The notes under the pieces are model-generated. The model was not told the origin of the DNA and did not search any database. It saw only the letters and a program-made list of their open reading frames with translations. From the NCBI GenBank assembly GCA_022072055.1, contig JAJVIK010000010.1, positions 186,001-250,000 on the forward strand: 64,000 nt of DNA. Direction: 5' to 3'. The position numbers and the translations under genes are program-made. Positions 48,886 to 59,208 of the stretch are shown here, one piece after another. The stretch's first letter is position 1. Every line of letters starts with the position of its first letter. The stretch is from a bacterium (GTDB taxonomy: Bacteria; Hinthialibacterota; Hinthialibacteria; OLB16).

Positions 48886-51800
48886 ATGTCCCGCCCATTT
48901 GTGACACTCGATGGGACGGAGGCTGCGGCGTATGTGGCCTACCGCGCAAGTGAAGTCATTGCCATCTATCCCATCACCCCCTCTTCCCCGATGGGAGAGT
49001 TCTCCGACCAGTGGGCTTCGGAGAACAGACCCAACCTGTGGGGCACTGTTCCGCATGTGATGGAAATGCAGAGTGAAGCGGGCGCGGCGGGAGCCATTCA
49101 CGGCGCCCTCCAAGCCGGGGCGCTGACCACAACCTTCACCTCCTCGCAGGGTCTCCTGTTGATGATCCCCAATCTGTACAAAATCGCTGGGGAGCTGACC
49201 CCGGCGGTCATACATGTCGCGGCGCGCTCGCTTGCGGCGCAGGCGCTTTCCATCTTTGGAGACCATTCGGATGTGATGTCGGTGCGGGGAACGGGGTTCG
49301 CGCTCCTTTCCTCGGGTTCGGTCCAGGAGGTGATGGATCTCGCGCTCGTGGCCCACGGAACCACGCTGGAGGCGCGTGTCCCCTTCATCCATTTCTTCGA
49401 TGGCTTCCGGACTTCCCACGAGGTGGCCAAGGTTGAGACCCTCGCGGACGACGATCTCCGGGCTTTGATTGATGAGGGCTGCATCAGCGCCCATCGCGCC
49501 CGCGCGCTTTCACCGGACCATCCGGTGATCCGCGGCACCGCGCAGAACCCGGATGTGTATTTCCAGGCGCGCGAGTCGGTCAACCGCTTTTATCTCGCGA
49601 TTCCGGAACTGGTGCAGAAGAAGATGGATCAATTCGCCGCGCGGGTGGGGCGTCAATATCATTTGTTTGATTACGCCGGACACCCACAAGCGGAGCGCGT
49701 GATCGTGATCCTCGGATCGGGTGGCGAAACGGTCGAGGAGACCGCGCGCTTCCTGGTGGAGAAAGGGGAGAAGGTGGGGTGTGTGCGAGTCCGCCTCTAT
49801 CGGCCCTTCTCCATCGAACATTTCATGGAGGCGCTGCCCAAGACGGTGAAGGCCATCGCGGCGCTTGACAGAACCAAGGAGCCGGGAAGCCTGGGCGAGC
49901 CGCTGTATCAGGATGTGGTCACGGCGTTCGCGGAGTCCCTATCGAACGGCGCCTCCAAATTCGCGAGTCCGCCCAAGGTGATTGGGGGTCGCTACGGCCT
50001 CTCCTCCAAAGAGTTCACCCCGGCAATGGTCAATCGAGTTTTCGAGGAGCTCGCGCGAGAGAGGCCCAAGAACCACTTCACCGTTGGGATTGAGGATGAT
50101 GTGACCCACACCAGTCTCGAATATGACCAGGATTTCTCGATCGAGGAGGCGGATGTGGTCCGGGCATTGTTTCACGGTCTCGGCTCGGACGGCACGGTGG
50201 GCGCGAACAAGAACTCGGTGAAGATCATCGGGGAGGAAACGCCCAACTACGCTCAAGGGTATTTCGTGTATGACTCCAAGAAATCCGGCGCGGTGACCGT
50301 GTCTCACCTGCGCTTCGGGCCGCGCGCGATCCGCGCTCCGTATTTGATCCGTGAGGCGAACTTCATCGCCTGTCACCAGTTCAACTTCCTGGAGCGCTAT
50401 AACGTGTTGGAGGAGGCGGTCGAGGGGGCCGTGCTGCTGCTCAATAGCCCCTATAGCCCGGAGGAACTCTGGGATCACCTGCCGCGCCCGATTCAAGAGG
50501 AGATTCTCGCCAAAAAGGCGCGGGTTTTCACGATCGACGCTTACGATGTGGCGCGGCAGACGGGAATGGGCGGGCGCATCAACACCATCATGCAGACCTG
50601 CTTCTTCGCGATCAGCGGAGTGCTCCCGCGCGAGGAGGCCATCGCGGCGATCAAGCACTCGATTGAGAAGACCTACGGCAAAAAAGGGGAGAACATTGTT
50701 AAGAAGAATTTTGAGGCGGTCGACACCACGCTCGCGAACCTGCACGAGGCGCGAATTCCCGACCAGGTGAGCAGCCGCCGGGAGCGACCGCCGGTGGTTC
50801 CGGACGAGGCCCCCGATTTTGTGAAGCTCCTCACCGCGCCGCTACTCGCCGGGCACGGTGACCGCTTGCCGGTCAGCGCGCTCCCGGTGGATGGCACTTA
50901 TCCAACCGGCACCACTCAGTGGGAGAAGCGGAACATCGCTCAGGAGATCCCGATCTGGGATCCGGAATGGTGTATCCAATGCGCGAAGTGCGCGCTGGTC
51001 TGCCCACACGCGGCGATACGGATGAAGGTCTACAACGCGGAGGCGTTGAGCGGCGCGCCCGAATCGTTCCGCTCGATGGACTGGCGGGGACCCGATTTCA
51101 AGGGCCTCAAGATGACCATCCAGACCGCTCCGGAAGATTGCACCGGGTGCGGGCTGTGCGTGGAGATCTGCCCGGCCAAGAACAAACGCGCCACCCAGTT
51201 CAAGGCCATCAACATGAAACCGCAGCTCCCGCTCCGCGAGCATGAGCGCGAGTCCTATCGCTTCTTCCTTTCGATTCCCGAGCTGGACCGCCGGGAGATC
51301 AAGGTGGAAACCATCAAAGGCTCGCAGATGTTGGAGCCGCTCTTCGAGTATTCCGGGGCCTGCGCGGGGTGTGGGGAAACGCCGTATCTCAAGCTACTCA
51401 GCCAGCTCTTCGGAGATCGCGCATTGATTGCCAACGCAACGGGATGTTCGTCCATCTACGGAGGGAACCTCCCGACCACTCCATGGGCCAAGAATGGCGA
51501 TGGGCGCGGGCCGGCATGGTCCAACTCGCTGTTCGAGGATAACGCCGAATTCGGCCTGGGGTTTCGTCTGTGCATCGACAAGCTCGCGGAGCACGCCACG
51601 GAACTGGCGGACCGCCTGCGGGACCAGCTGGGGGAAGAGCTGGCGAGCGCCCTCATCGCGGCGGATCAGTCGGATGAATCCGGGATTCACGATCAACGCG
51701 AACGGGTAGCCGTTCTTAAGGAGCGTTTGGCGAAGATGGACGCTCCGGAGGCTAAGCGGCTCCTGGATATCGCGGATTACCTGGTGAAGAAGAGCGTGTG

Positions 51801-52464
51801 GATCGTGGGCGGCGACGGTTGGGCCTACGACATCGGCTATGGCGGATTGGATCAAGTCGTTTCGTCCAGTCGAAATGTCAACATCCTGGTTCTGGACACG
51901 GAGGTCTATTCCAACACGGGCGGTCAGGCCTCCAAGGCCACCCCGCGCGGCGCGGTCGCCAAGTTCGCGGCGGGCGGGAAATCCACCGCCAAGAAAGACT
52001 TGGGACTGATGGCGATGACCTATGGGACCGCGTATGTGGCCCAGATCGCGATGGGCGCGAACGACACCCAGGCCATTCGCGCCTTCATCGAGGCCGAGCG
52101 TTACAACGGCCCCTCGCTGATCATCGCCTACAGCCACTGTATCGCGCACGGGATCGACATGAGCAAGGGCATGGATTCCCAAAAGAAGGCGGTGCTTTGC
52201 GGACACTGGCCGCTCTATCGCTTCAACCCGGATCTCAAGTCCCAGGGTGAAAACCCGCTGACGCTGGATTACCATGAACCCAAGCTTCCGGTCGCGGAGT
52301 ACGCGTATCAGGAAACGCGCTACAAGATGTTGACCAAGAGCAACCCGGACGCCGCCGCCCGGCTGATGGCGCTCGCCCAGGAGGACGCGCTCGAGACCTG
52401 GAGGCGTTACTCCACCCTGGCCGCGTCCTTCTCCCCCTCCGGCGGGAACGGAAAACCAAATTAG
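48886..52464 (+). CDS. nifJ: Pyruvate:ferredoxin (flavodoxin) oxidoreductase
   Basis: Full-length single-chain PFOR; CIQCAKCALVCP and CTGCGLCVEICP ferredoxin motifs; GVGGDGWAYDIGYGGLDQV TPP region. Confidence 0.97.
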   Translation: MSRPFVTLDGTEAAAYVAYRASEVIAIYPITPSSPMGEFSDQWASENRPNLWGTVPHVMEMQSEAGAAGAIHGALQAGALTTTFTSSQGLLLMIPNLYKIAGELTPAVIHVAARSLAAQALSIFGDHSDVMSVRGTGFALLSSGSVQEVMDLALVAHGTTLEARVPFIHFFDGFRTSHEVAKVETLADDDLRALIDEGCISAHRARALSPDHPVIRGTAQNPDVYFQARESVNRFYLAIPELVQKKMDQFAARVGRQYHLFDYAGHPQAERVIVILGSGGETVEETARFLVEKGEKVGCVRVRLYRPFSIEHFMEALPKTVKAIAALDRTKEPGSLGEPLYQDVVTAFAESLSNGASKFASPPKVIGGRYGLSSKEFTPAMVNRVFEELARERPKNHFTVGIEDDVTHTSLEYDQDFSIEEADVVRALFHGLGSDGTVGANKNSVKIIGEETPNYAQGYFVYDSKKSGAVTVSHLRFGPRAIRAPYLIREANFIACHQFNFLERYNVLEEAVEGAVLLLNSPYSPEELWDHLPRPIQEEILAKKARVFTIDAYDVARQTGMGGRINTIMQTCFFAISGVLPREEAIAAIKHSIEKTYGKKGENIVKKNFEAVDTTLANLHEARIPDQVSSRRERPPVVPDEAPDFVKLLTAPLLAGHGDRLPVSALPVDGTYPTGTTQWEKRNIAQEIPIWDPEWCIQCAKCALVCPHAAIRMKVYNAEALSGAPESFRSMDWRGPDFKGLKMTIQTAPEDCTGCGLCVEICPAKNKRATQFKAINMKPQLPLREHERESYRFFLSIPELDRREIKVETIKGSQMLEPLFEYSGACAGCGETPYLKLLSQLFGDRALIANATGCSSIYGGNLPTTPWAKNGDGRGPAWSNSLFEDNAEFGLGFRLCIDKLAEHATELADRLRDQLGEELASALIAADQSDESGIHDQRERVAVLKERLAKMDAPEAKRLLDIADYLVKKSVWIVGGDGWAYDIGYGGLDQVVSSSRNVNILVLDTEVYSNTGGQASKATPRGAVAKFAAGGKSTAKKDLGLMAMTYGTAYVAQIAMGANDTQAIRAFIEAERYNGPSLIIAYSHCIAHGIDMSKGMDSQKKAVLCGHWPLYRFNPDLKSQGENPLTLDYHEPKLPVAEYAYQETRYKMLTKSNPDAAARLMALAQEDALETWRRYSTLAASFSPSGGNGKPN

Positions 52465-52494
52465 ATCGGATCGCGCTTGCGAGGAGAAATCGAG

Positions 52495-53502
52495 ATGGAC
52501 CTTTCCACAACCTACATGGGCATCCCACTCAAGAGTCCGTTTGTCCCCTCGGCCTGCGGGCCGCTCTCGCGGGATGTGGGGATGGTTCGGGCGCTCGAGG
52601 ACGCGGGCGCCTCCGCGATTGTGATGTATTCCCTTTTCGAGGAGCAGATCCAGCACGAGGCTCAGGAGCTTGATCATTTCCTCACGCGCTCCACGCATGC
52701 CTACGCCGAGGCGTTGACCTATTTCCCCGATCTCGACAACTACAACGCCGGTCCGGAGGAATACCTCGACCACCTCTGCCGGGTGAAACAGGCGGTGGAT
52801 ATCCCGGTGTTCGGCAGTCTGAACGGGATCTCGCCGGGAGGGTGGACCGCTTACGCCAAGAAGATGGAGCAAGCCGGGGCCGATGGAATCGAGCTGAACC
52901 TCTACTTCATCCCGGCGGACGCAAACCTCACCGGACGCGAAGTGGAACAGGCCTATGTGGACGTGCTCGCGGAGGTGAAGCGATCGGTCACGATCCCGGT
53001 CGCCATGAAGATCGGCCCGTTCTTCAGCTCCACCTTCGAGATGGCGAAACGGTTCGAAGCGGCCGGCGCGGACGCCCTGGTGTTGTTCAACCGCTTCTAT
53101 CAGCCCGATATCGATCTTGAGGAGCTGGAGGTCAAGCCGAGTCTGATCCTCTCCTCCCCCTTCGAGATGCGTCTGCCGATGCGCTGGATCGCGATCCTGT
53201 ACGGCAAAGTGAAGATGAGCCTGGGGGCCACTCGCGGCATTCATGACGCCCTGGCGGCGCTTAAGCTCCTGATGGTCGGCGCGGATGTCACCATGCTTTG
53301 CTCGGAACTTCTCCGGCACGGCCCCAGGCGCCTCACCGAGATCGAAATGGATATGCGCCGCTGGATGGAGGACCACGAATATGATTCGGTGGGGATGCTC
53401 AAGGGAAGCATGAGCCAGATCAATTGCGCCGAACCGGCCGCCTTTGAGCGCGCCAATTACATGAAGACCCTGCAAAGCTACGAACGCTACCGGGTGGCTT
53501 GA
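52495..53502 (+). CDS. Dihydroorotate dehydrogenase-like flavoprotein (non-canonical)
   Basis: TIM-barrel PyrD-like sequence, but the canonical substrate-loop NxSCPN is replaced by ELNLYFIPAD. Confidence 0.85.
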   Translation: MDLSTTYMGIPLKSPFVPSACGPLSRDVGMVRALEDAGASAIVMYSLFEEQIQHEAQELDHFLTRSTHAYAEALTYFPDLDNYNAGPEEYLDHLCRVKQAVDIPVFGSLNGISPGGWTAYAKKMEQAGADGIELNLYFIPADANLTGREVEQAYVDVLAEVKRSVTIPVAMKIGPFFSSTFEMAKRFEAAGADALVLFNRFYQPDIDLEELEVKPSLILSSPFEMRLPMRWIAILYGKVKMSLGATRGIHDALAALKLLMVGADVTMLCSELLRHGPRRLTEIEMDMRRWMEDHEYDSVGMLKGSMSQINCAEPAAFERANYMKTLQSYERYRVA

Positions 53503-53513
53503 AGGAGGCCGCG

Positions 53514-54014
53514 ATGATACTCCCGCCCGAAAAACAACCGATGCCCTCCGACGATAAGCGCTGGCGTCTGGTGGCCACCGCGATGCGCCGTCACGGCTAC
53601 AAGTCCCATGGCCTGATCGAGTCCCTGCACTCGATCCAAGAGACTTTCGGGTATGTGAGCGAGGACGCCCTCAAGTTCACGGCCAAGATGTTGCGGGTCC
53701 CGCTTTCTCAGGCCTATGGGGTGGCCTCGTTCTATCACTATTTCAATCTCAAGCCACTGGGGCGCCACTCGTGCGTGGTGTGCCGCGGGACCGCTTGCCA
53801 CATCAAAGGCTCGGCCCAAATCCTCTCCGATCTTGAACAGTTGTTCGCCGTGCGAGTGGGTGAAACCACCGAGGATGGGAGCCTCTCACTGCTTTCCGCG
53901 CAGTGCCTCGGCGCGTGTGGGATCGCGCCCGCGGTGGTGCTGGACGGAGTGGTTATGGGAAGGGCGGAGGCCGAATCGATAGTCCATCGGGTCGAGGAGG
54001 TGGTGGCCGCATGA
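53514..54014 (+). CDS. hoxE: NAD(P)H-dependent oxidoreductase subunit E (HoxE/NuoE-like, [2Fe-2S])
   Basis: CVVCRGTACHIKG and SLLSAQCLGACGIAPAVVLDG cluster ligands. Confidence 0.9.
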   Translation: MILPPEKQPMPSDDKRWRLVATAMRRHGYKSHGLIESLHSIQETFGYVSEDALKFTAKMLRVPLSQAYGVASFYHYFNLKPLGRHSCVVCRGTACHIKGSAQILSDLEQLFAVRVGETTEDGSLSLLSAQCLGACGIAPAVVLDGVVMGRAEAESIVHRVEEVVAA

Positions 54015-55612
54015 TCTTCGAGGAACTGGGCCACATCGAAGAGGCGGAGCTGGAAGCTCAGAGCCGGTTTGAGCGCCGCATCCATGTGTGCGCGGCGGCG
54101 GGTTGCCTGGCTTCCGGCGCGGACGCGGTCAAGGAGGCGCTTTCGGGGGAGCTGCAATCGACCGGGCTTGAAGAGCGTTGCCAGATGGTGGGAGTGGGCT
54201 GCATGGGGCTATGCTCGCGCGGTCCGCTGGTTTCGATCCAACCCGACAATGTGCTTCTGGCCCAGGTGAGGGCGAAGGACGCCAAGGAGGTTGTGGGGAC
54301 GCTCGGAAAGAAGCCGCCCAAGCGCTTGGCCTGCCCCAGCGACCTTCCGTTCTTCAAGCGGCAACTCAAGGTCGTCCTTGAAAACATGGGGCGGATCGAT
54401 CCGGAGCGGATCGAGGAGTATATCGCGGTGGGAGGATATTCCGCGCTTCACAAGGGCTTGACGGAAATGACTTCCCAAGAGGTCATCGACGAGGTGGTGA
54501 AGAGCGGTCTGCGGGGACGTGGGGGCGCGGGTTATCCCACCGGTCTCAAGTGGAGCCAACTCTCCAAGGAGAGCTCTCCGATCAAGTATGTGGTCTGCAA
54601 CGCGGACGAGGGTGACCCCGGCGCCTTTATGGATCGGAGCGTGCTGGAGGGGGATCCGCACCGGGTTCTCGAGGGGATGATCCTGGCCGGGTACGCCACA
54701 GGCGCGACACAGGGGTTCATCTATGTCCGAGCCGAGTACCCGCTCGCGATCAAGCGCCTCAATCTCGCGATCAAACAGGCCAGTCGCCTGGGGCTCCTGG
54801 GCCACAACATCTGCGGGACTCCCGTCAGCTTCGGGGTCGAGGTGCGAGTGGGCGCGGGGGCGTTCGTGTGCGGGGAGGAAACCGCGCTGATGGCTTCGAT
54901 CGAGGGCGGTCGCGGGACCCCCAGGCCGCGTCCTCCCTTCCCCACCCAATCGGGCATTTGGGGTCGTCCCACGATGATCAACAACGTGGAGACCTTCGCG
55001 AACATCCCGCCCATCATCCGCAACGGCGGCAAGTGGCTGGCGGAGATCGGAACGGAGAAGAGCAAGGGCACCAAGGTCTTTTCGCTCTCCGGCAAGGTGG
55101 TCAACACCGGCCTGATCGAGGTCCCGATGGGGATCACGCTCCGTGAAATCATCTTCGAGATCGGGGGTGGAATCCCCTTTGGAGGGAAGTTCAAGGCGGT
55201 CCAGACAGGGGGGCCATCCGGAGGGTGCGTGCCGGACAGCGGACTGGATGTTCCCGTCGATTACGAATCCCTCTCGCACCTCGGAACCATCATGGGTTCC
55301 GGCGGCATGGTGGTGATGGATGATTCGGCGAGCATGGTGGACGTGGCCAGGTTCTTCCTCGATTTCAGTCGTCATGAGTCCTGCGGTAAGTGCATTCCGT
55401 GCCGTGTGGGCACGGTGCAGATGCATGGCCTCTTGGACAAGATCGCCGCGAACCGGGCCACGAGCGAGGATTTGGCGATGCTGGAGGAACTCTGCGATCT
55501 GGTGCGCAAGACCAGCCTATGCGGTCTCGGCCAGACCGCGCCGACCCCGGTGGTCAGCACCTTGCGGCATTTCCGCGAGGAGTATTTGAGTCATTTGTCC
55601 GGCAAGGCTTGA
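54011..55612 (+). CDS. hoxF: NuoF/HoxF-like FMN-binding diaphorase subunit with N-terminal thioredoxin-like [2Fe-2S] domain
   Basis: [43 protein letters not shown] overlap with hoxE. Confidence 0.95.
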   Translation: MIFEELGHIEEAELEAQSRFERRIHVCAAAGCLASGADAVKEALSGELQSTGLEERCQMVGVGCMGLCSRGPLVSIQPDNVLLAQVRAKDAKEVVGTLGKKPPKRLACPSDLPFFKRQLKVVLENMGRIDPERIEEYIAVGGYSALHKGLTEMTSQEVIDEVVKSGLRGRGGAGYPTGLKWSQLSKESSPIKYVVCNADEGDPGAFMDRSVLEGDPHRVLEGMILAGYATGATQGFIYVRAEYPLAIKRLNLAIKQASRLGLLGHNICGTPVSFGVEVRVGAGAFVCGEETALMASIEGGRGTPRPRPPFPTQSGIWGRPTMINNVETFANIPPIIRNGGKWLAEIGTEKSKGTKVFSLSGKVVNTGLIEVPMGITLREIIFEIGGGIPFGGKFKAVQTGGPSGGCVPDSGLDVPVDYESLSHLGTIMGSGGMVVMDDSASMVDVARFFLDFSRHESCGKCIPCRVGTVQMHGLLDKIAANRATSEDLAMLEELCDLVRKTSLCGLGQTAPTPVVSTLRHFREEYLSHLSGKA

Positions 55613-55640
55613 GCTGGGCGCCGCGACAGGAGAAGGCTTC

Positions 55641-56363
55641 ATGCCAACAAGCGTCAAGGTAAAAACCCTCAGGATCGATGGGCGCGATGTGAGCGCGCGC
55701 GAGGACCAGACCATCCTCGAGGTCGCGCGCGAAAACGACATCTGGATCCCGACCCTTTGCCATCTGGATGGGCTCTCCCCGGTCGGCGCGTGCCGGCTTT
55801 GCCTGGTTGAAATCAAAGGCTCCACCAAGCTCCTCCCGGCCTGTGTCACCGCGGTCGAGGAGGGGATGGAGGTCAGCACGCAGACGGAGGGCTTGGAGTC
55901 CTATCGGCGGATGATTCTCGAGTTGCTCTTTTCGGAGCGCAACCATGTGTGCTCCATCTGCAAGTCGAACGGGCATTGTGAAATGCAAACCTTGGCCCAA
56001 CGCCTGGGCCTGACCCACATCCATTTCCCCTATCGCTATCCGAGCCTTCCCGTCGACCTTTCGCACGAGCTTTTCGGGATGGACCACAACCGCTGCATCC
56101 TTTGCACCCGGTGCGTCCGGGTGTGCGCGGAGATCGAGGGGGCGCATGTTTGGGATGTGATGGGACGGGGCGTGGATGCCCGCATCATTTGCGACCTGAA
56201 CCAGCCCTGGGGGACCTCCGAGACCTGCACCAGCTGTGGAAAGTGCGTGCATGTCTGCCCGACCGGGGCCTTGTTCGAGCGTGGACGCTCCGCTTCGGAA
56301 ATGGACAAGCGACCGGAGTTCCTGCCCTATCTCACTCTGATGAGGAGGGCCGGCGGTGAGTAA
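55641..56363 (+). CDS. hoxU: Bidirectional [NiFe]-hydrogenase diaphorase subunit HoxU
   Basis: [21 protein letters not shown] plant-type 2Fe-2[14 protein letters not shown] and [12 protein letters not shown]. Confidence 0.93.
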   Translation: MPTSVKVKTLRIDGRDVSAREDQTILEVARENDIWIPTLCHLDGLSPVGACRLCLVEIKGSTKLLPACVTAVEEGMEVSTQTEGLESYRRMILELLFSERNHVCSICKSNGHCEMQTLAQRLGLTHIHFPYRYPSLPVDLSHELFGMDHNRCILCTRCVRVCAEIEGAHVWDVMGRGVDARIICDLNQPWGTSETCTSCGKCVHVCPTGALFERGRSASEMDKRPEFLPYLTLMRRAGGE

Positions 56364-56889
56364 ACCCACGTTCGCCACGATCTGGCTGGATGGTTGTTCG
56401 GGGTGTCACATGTCGTTTCTCGACATGGATGAACGCTTGGTGGAAATCCTTGATCAGGTGGACCTGGTCTACAGTCCGCTGGTGGATGTCAAGGAATACC
56501 CCGAAGTCGTGGACATTGCCCTAGTGGAAGGGGCGGTCAGCACCGATGAGGATCGCGCGAAGATCCGGAAGATACGCGCGCACACCAAGACTCTGATTTC
56601 CCTCGGGGATTGCGCGGTGACCTCGAATGTCCCCGCAATGAGGAATTACTTCCCGGTGGACTCGGTGATGAAGCGGGCTTATGTGGAGAACGCGGCTGGA
56701 GGCGGGGTGATTCCTGAGCGAGGATTGCCCAAACTCGACCCGCGCGTCTGCCCGGTCCATGAGGTGGTGCACGTGGACCTCTTCATTCCCGGTTGCCCCC
56801 CCTCGGCGGACACCATCCACGCGGCGCTCACGGAGCTTCTGGCGGGACGTAATCCCGACATCGCCGCCCTGACTCGCTTCGGGGCCTGA
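56356..56889 (+). CDS. hoxY: [NiFe]-hydrogenase small subunit HoxY
   Basis: [48 protein letters not shown]. Confidence 0.95.
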   Translation: MSKPTFATIWLDGCSGCHMSFLDMDERLVEILDQVDLVYSPLVDVKEYPEVVDIALVEGAVSTDEDRAKIRKIRAHTKTLISLGDCAVTSNVPAMRNYFPVDSVMKRAYVENAAGGGVIPERGLPKLDPRVCPVHEVVHVDLFIPGCPPSADTIHAALTELLAGRNPDIAALTRFGA

Positions 56890-56907
56890 ACGGAAAGAGT
56901 CGTCGCC

Positions 56908-58332
56908 ATGTCGAAAACCATCGTCATCGACCCAGTCACCCGCATCGAGGGGCACGCGCGGATCACGCTCCATCTGGATGATCACGGTCAGGTCCATGAC
57001 GCTCGGTTCCATGTCACTCAGTTCCGGGGCTTTGAGAAACTTTGCGAGGGGCGCACGTTCCGGGAGATGCCCTCGCTCATGGCCCGGATTTGTGGAATCT
57101 GTCCGGTCTCTCACTTGATCGCCTCGGCCAAGGCTTGTGACGCCCTGCTCGCGGTGCGGATTCCCGACGCCGCCGCGGACCTGCGCCGGGTGATGAATCT
57201 CGCGCAGATCGTTCAGTCCCACGCGCTCTCCTTCTTCCACCTGGCCTCGCCCGATTTGCTCCTGGGGATGGACGCCTCCCCCGCGGAGCGGAACATCGTG
57301 GGGGTCCTACGCGCGAACCCCGAGCTCGCCAAGGGCGGAATCCGTCTCCGACAGTATGGCCAGCAAGTCATCGAATGGCTCGGGGGCAAGCGGATCCACC
57401 CCTCTTGGGTGGTCGCCGGAGGGGTCAATGAACCGCTGTCAAGCGACCTTCGAGACAAGATCCTCGCGGGGATTCCGGAAGCGCTCGGCATCGCTCAATG
57501 GGCGCTCGAATGGTTCAAGCGGAAACTCGAGGATTACAATGAGGAGATCCGAACCTTCGCCAATTTCCCCAGCCTGTTCATCGGACTGGTCAACAAGCGG
57601 AATGAGCTGGCTCACTATGACGGCACCCTGCGAGTTGGGGATGCCTCAGGGAAGATTGTCGCGGAGCGTTTGGACCCCCAGGACTACTCGGAATGGATCG
57701 CCGAGCATGTGGAGGAGGACAGCTTCCTGAAGTCGCCCTACTACAAGCCCCTGGGGTATCCGGCGGGGATGTATCGTGTCGGACCGCTGGCGCGTCTCAA
57801 TGTGGTGGACCGCTGCGGCACCCCGCTCGCCGATCAGGAATGGGCCGAGTTCCGGGCGCTCGAGCGGGGAGCGGTGCTTTCCTCGTTCCATTACCACTAC
57901 GCACGCCTGATCGAGATCATCTATGCCCTGGAACGGATCCGCGAGCTGCTCGACGACCCGGCGATTCTCAGCAAGCATGTCCGCGCCCAAGCGCGCCCCA
58001 ACGCCTTCGAGGGGATCGGGGTGGCCGAGGCCCCGAGGGGAACCCTGATCCATCACTACAAGATCGATGAGGATGGGCTCATGACCTGGGCCAACCTGAT
58101 CATCGCGACCGGACACAACAACCTTGCCATGAACCGCGGCATCCTCCAGGCCGCAAAGCACTTCGTGGACGGGAACAAACTCGAGGAGGGGATGCTGAAC
58201 CGGGTCGAGGCGGTTATCCGGGCCTATGACCCGTGTCTGTCTTGTTCAACGCACGCGCTTGGACGGATGCCGCTGGTTGTCCAGCTCGTGAGTCCGGAGG
58301 GCAAGGTGGTCAACGAGGCGCGTAGAAGCTGA
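56908..58332 (+). CDS. hoxH: [NiFe]-hydrogenase large subunit HoxH
   Basis: [19 protein letters not shown] (L1); [12 protein letters not shown] (L2) with a C-terminal extension for protease processing. Confidence 0.96.
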   Translation: MSKTIVIDPVTRIEGHARITLHLDDHGQVHDARFHVTQFRGFEKLCEGRTFREMPSLMARICGICPVSHLIASAKACDALLAVRIPDAAADLRRVMNLAQIVQSHALSFFHLASPDLLLGMDASPAERNIVGVLRANPELAKGGIRLRQYGQQVIEWLGGKRIHPSWVVAGGVNEPLSSDLRDKILAGIPEALGIAQWALEWFKRKLEDYNEEIRTFANFPSLFIGLVNKRNELAHYDGTLRVGDASGKIVAERLDPQDYSEWIAEHVEEDSFLKSPYYKPLGYPAGMYRVGPLARLNVVDRCGTPLADQEWAEFRALERGAVLSSFHYHYARLIEIIYALERIRELLDDPAILSKHVRAQARPNAFEGIGVAEAPRGTLIHHYKIDEDGLMTWANLIIATGHNNLAMNRGILQAAKHFVDGNKLEEGMLNRVEAVIRAYDPCLSCSTHALGRMPLVVQLVSPEGKVVNEARRS

Positions 58333-58805
58333 TGAAACCGATCTTGATCATCGGATACGGAAACCGCCTGTGTGGAGACGATGGCGTGGGACCGGCGGTG
58401 GTTAAGGCCCTGGAGGCCAGGTACGCTGGGGATGTCGCCGTTTCCCTGCTGGCGCGCCATCAGCTCACCCCTGAACTGGTGGACTTTATCGTCGGAAAGG
58501 ACCTGGTGATCTTCATCGACGCCACTCTGGAGGGGGCGCCGGGCGAGATCACGGAAAGGAAAGTGGACCAAGAGGCGGAAGTCGCCACTCTTTCGCACAC
58601 GTGCACTCCGACAAACCTGCTGGTCGCCGCCCGTGTCCTGTTCGGCTCCCATGTCAGCGGAGTTGTGGTCACGGTGGCGGGGGAGAGTTTTGAGGTTGGA
58701 GAGGGCTTGTCCGCCAAGGTCCGGAACGCCCTTCCGGGGCTGGTGGAGAGGATTTTGGGGATTGTGGAGGAGAGACGAACCGGTGCACGAGTTCTCCATC
58801 GTTGA
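58332..58805 (+). CDS. hoxW: Hydrogenase maturation protease (HoxW/HycI type)
   Basis: IIGYGNRLCGDDGVGPAVV; HQLTPELVDFI; FIDAT. Confidence 0.92.
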   Translation: MKPILIIGYGNRLCGDDGVGPAVVKALEARYAGDVAVSLLARHQLTPELVDFIVGKDLVIFIDATLEGAPGEITERKVDQEAEVATLSHTCTPTNLLVAARVLFGSHVSGVVVTVAGESFEVGEGLSAKVRNALPGLVERILGIVEERRTGARVLHR

Positions 58806-59136
58806 ATCCTTGGTTCAGGCCCTTCTCCCCGAGGTGGAGCGCGCCGGAGGCGGCAAGGTCCAATCGGTCCGGTTCCGCAGGGGTAGCGCCTTTTCCGAGG
58901 ATGCCCTGCGACAGGCCTTCGAGGCCCTGGCGCTCGGGACCCCGCTGGAGGGGGCCACAGTCGATGTGGAGACGGTCAATCGGGTTTTCAATTGCCCGAC
59001 CTGCAGACACTCTCAGGTGGTGACATCTCAGGACCTGATGGATCACCTTTTTGTATGTCCGAAATGTGGGTTTGTAGAGGAAATCGAGGAGGCGCATGAC
59101 CTGGAGTTACTCGAGGTCCAGCTGCTCCAGGATTAA
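58783..59136 (+). CDS. hypA: Hydrogenase nickel incorporation protein HypA
   Basis: GTG-initiated VHEFSIVESLVQALLPEV; CPTC...CPKCG zinc motif; start refined from the ORF track. Confidence 0.9.
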   Translation: MHEFSIVESLVQALLPEVERAGGGKVQSVRFRRGSAFSEDALRQAFEALALGTPLEGATVDVETVNRVFNCPTCRHSQVVTSQDLMDHLFVCPKCGFVEEIEEAHDLELLEVQLLQD

Positions 59137-59152
59137 ATAAAACGTTTATTAT

Positions 59153-59166
59153 GGTATAATCGTACC
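59153..59166. promoter_or_regulatory. Operator-like site 3 upstream of the porin gene
   Basis: GGTATAATCGTACC; matches sites 1-2 (RGTATNAYMGTWCC) and overlaps a TATAAT. Confidence 0.6.
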
Positions 59167-59208
59167 ACTTTCAATCTAATGGCTTTGAAGGAGGAAGGTG
59201 GTGCGATC

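Noticed and set aside
51394-53475. 693-aa - ORF antisense to nifJ and the PyrD-like gene
   Set aside because: Spans two well-supported genes on the opposite strand; His/Arg-rich shadow ORF.
54209-55426. 405-aa - ORF over hoxF
   Set aside because: Antisense shadow of a strongly conserved gene; the same reasoning applies to 61504-62712, 29377-30720 and 26771-28075.
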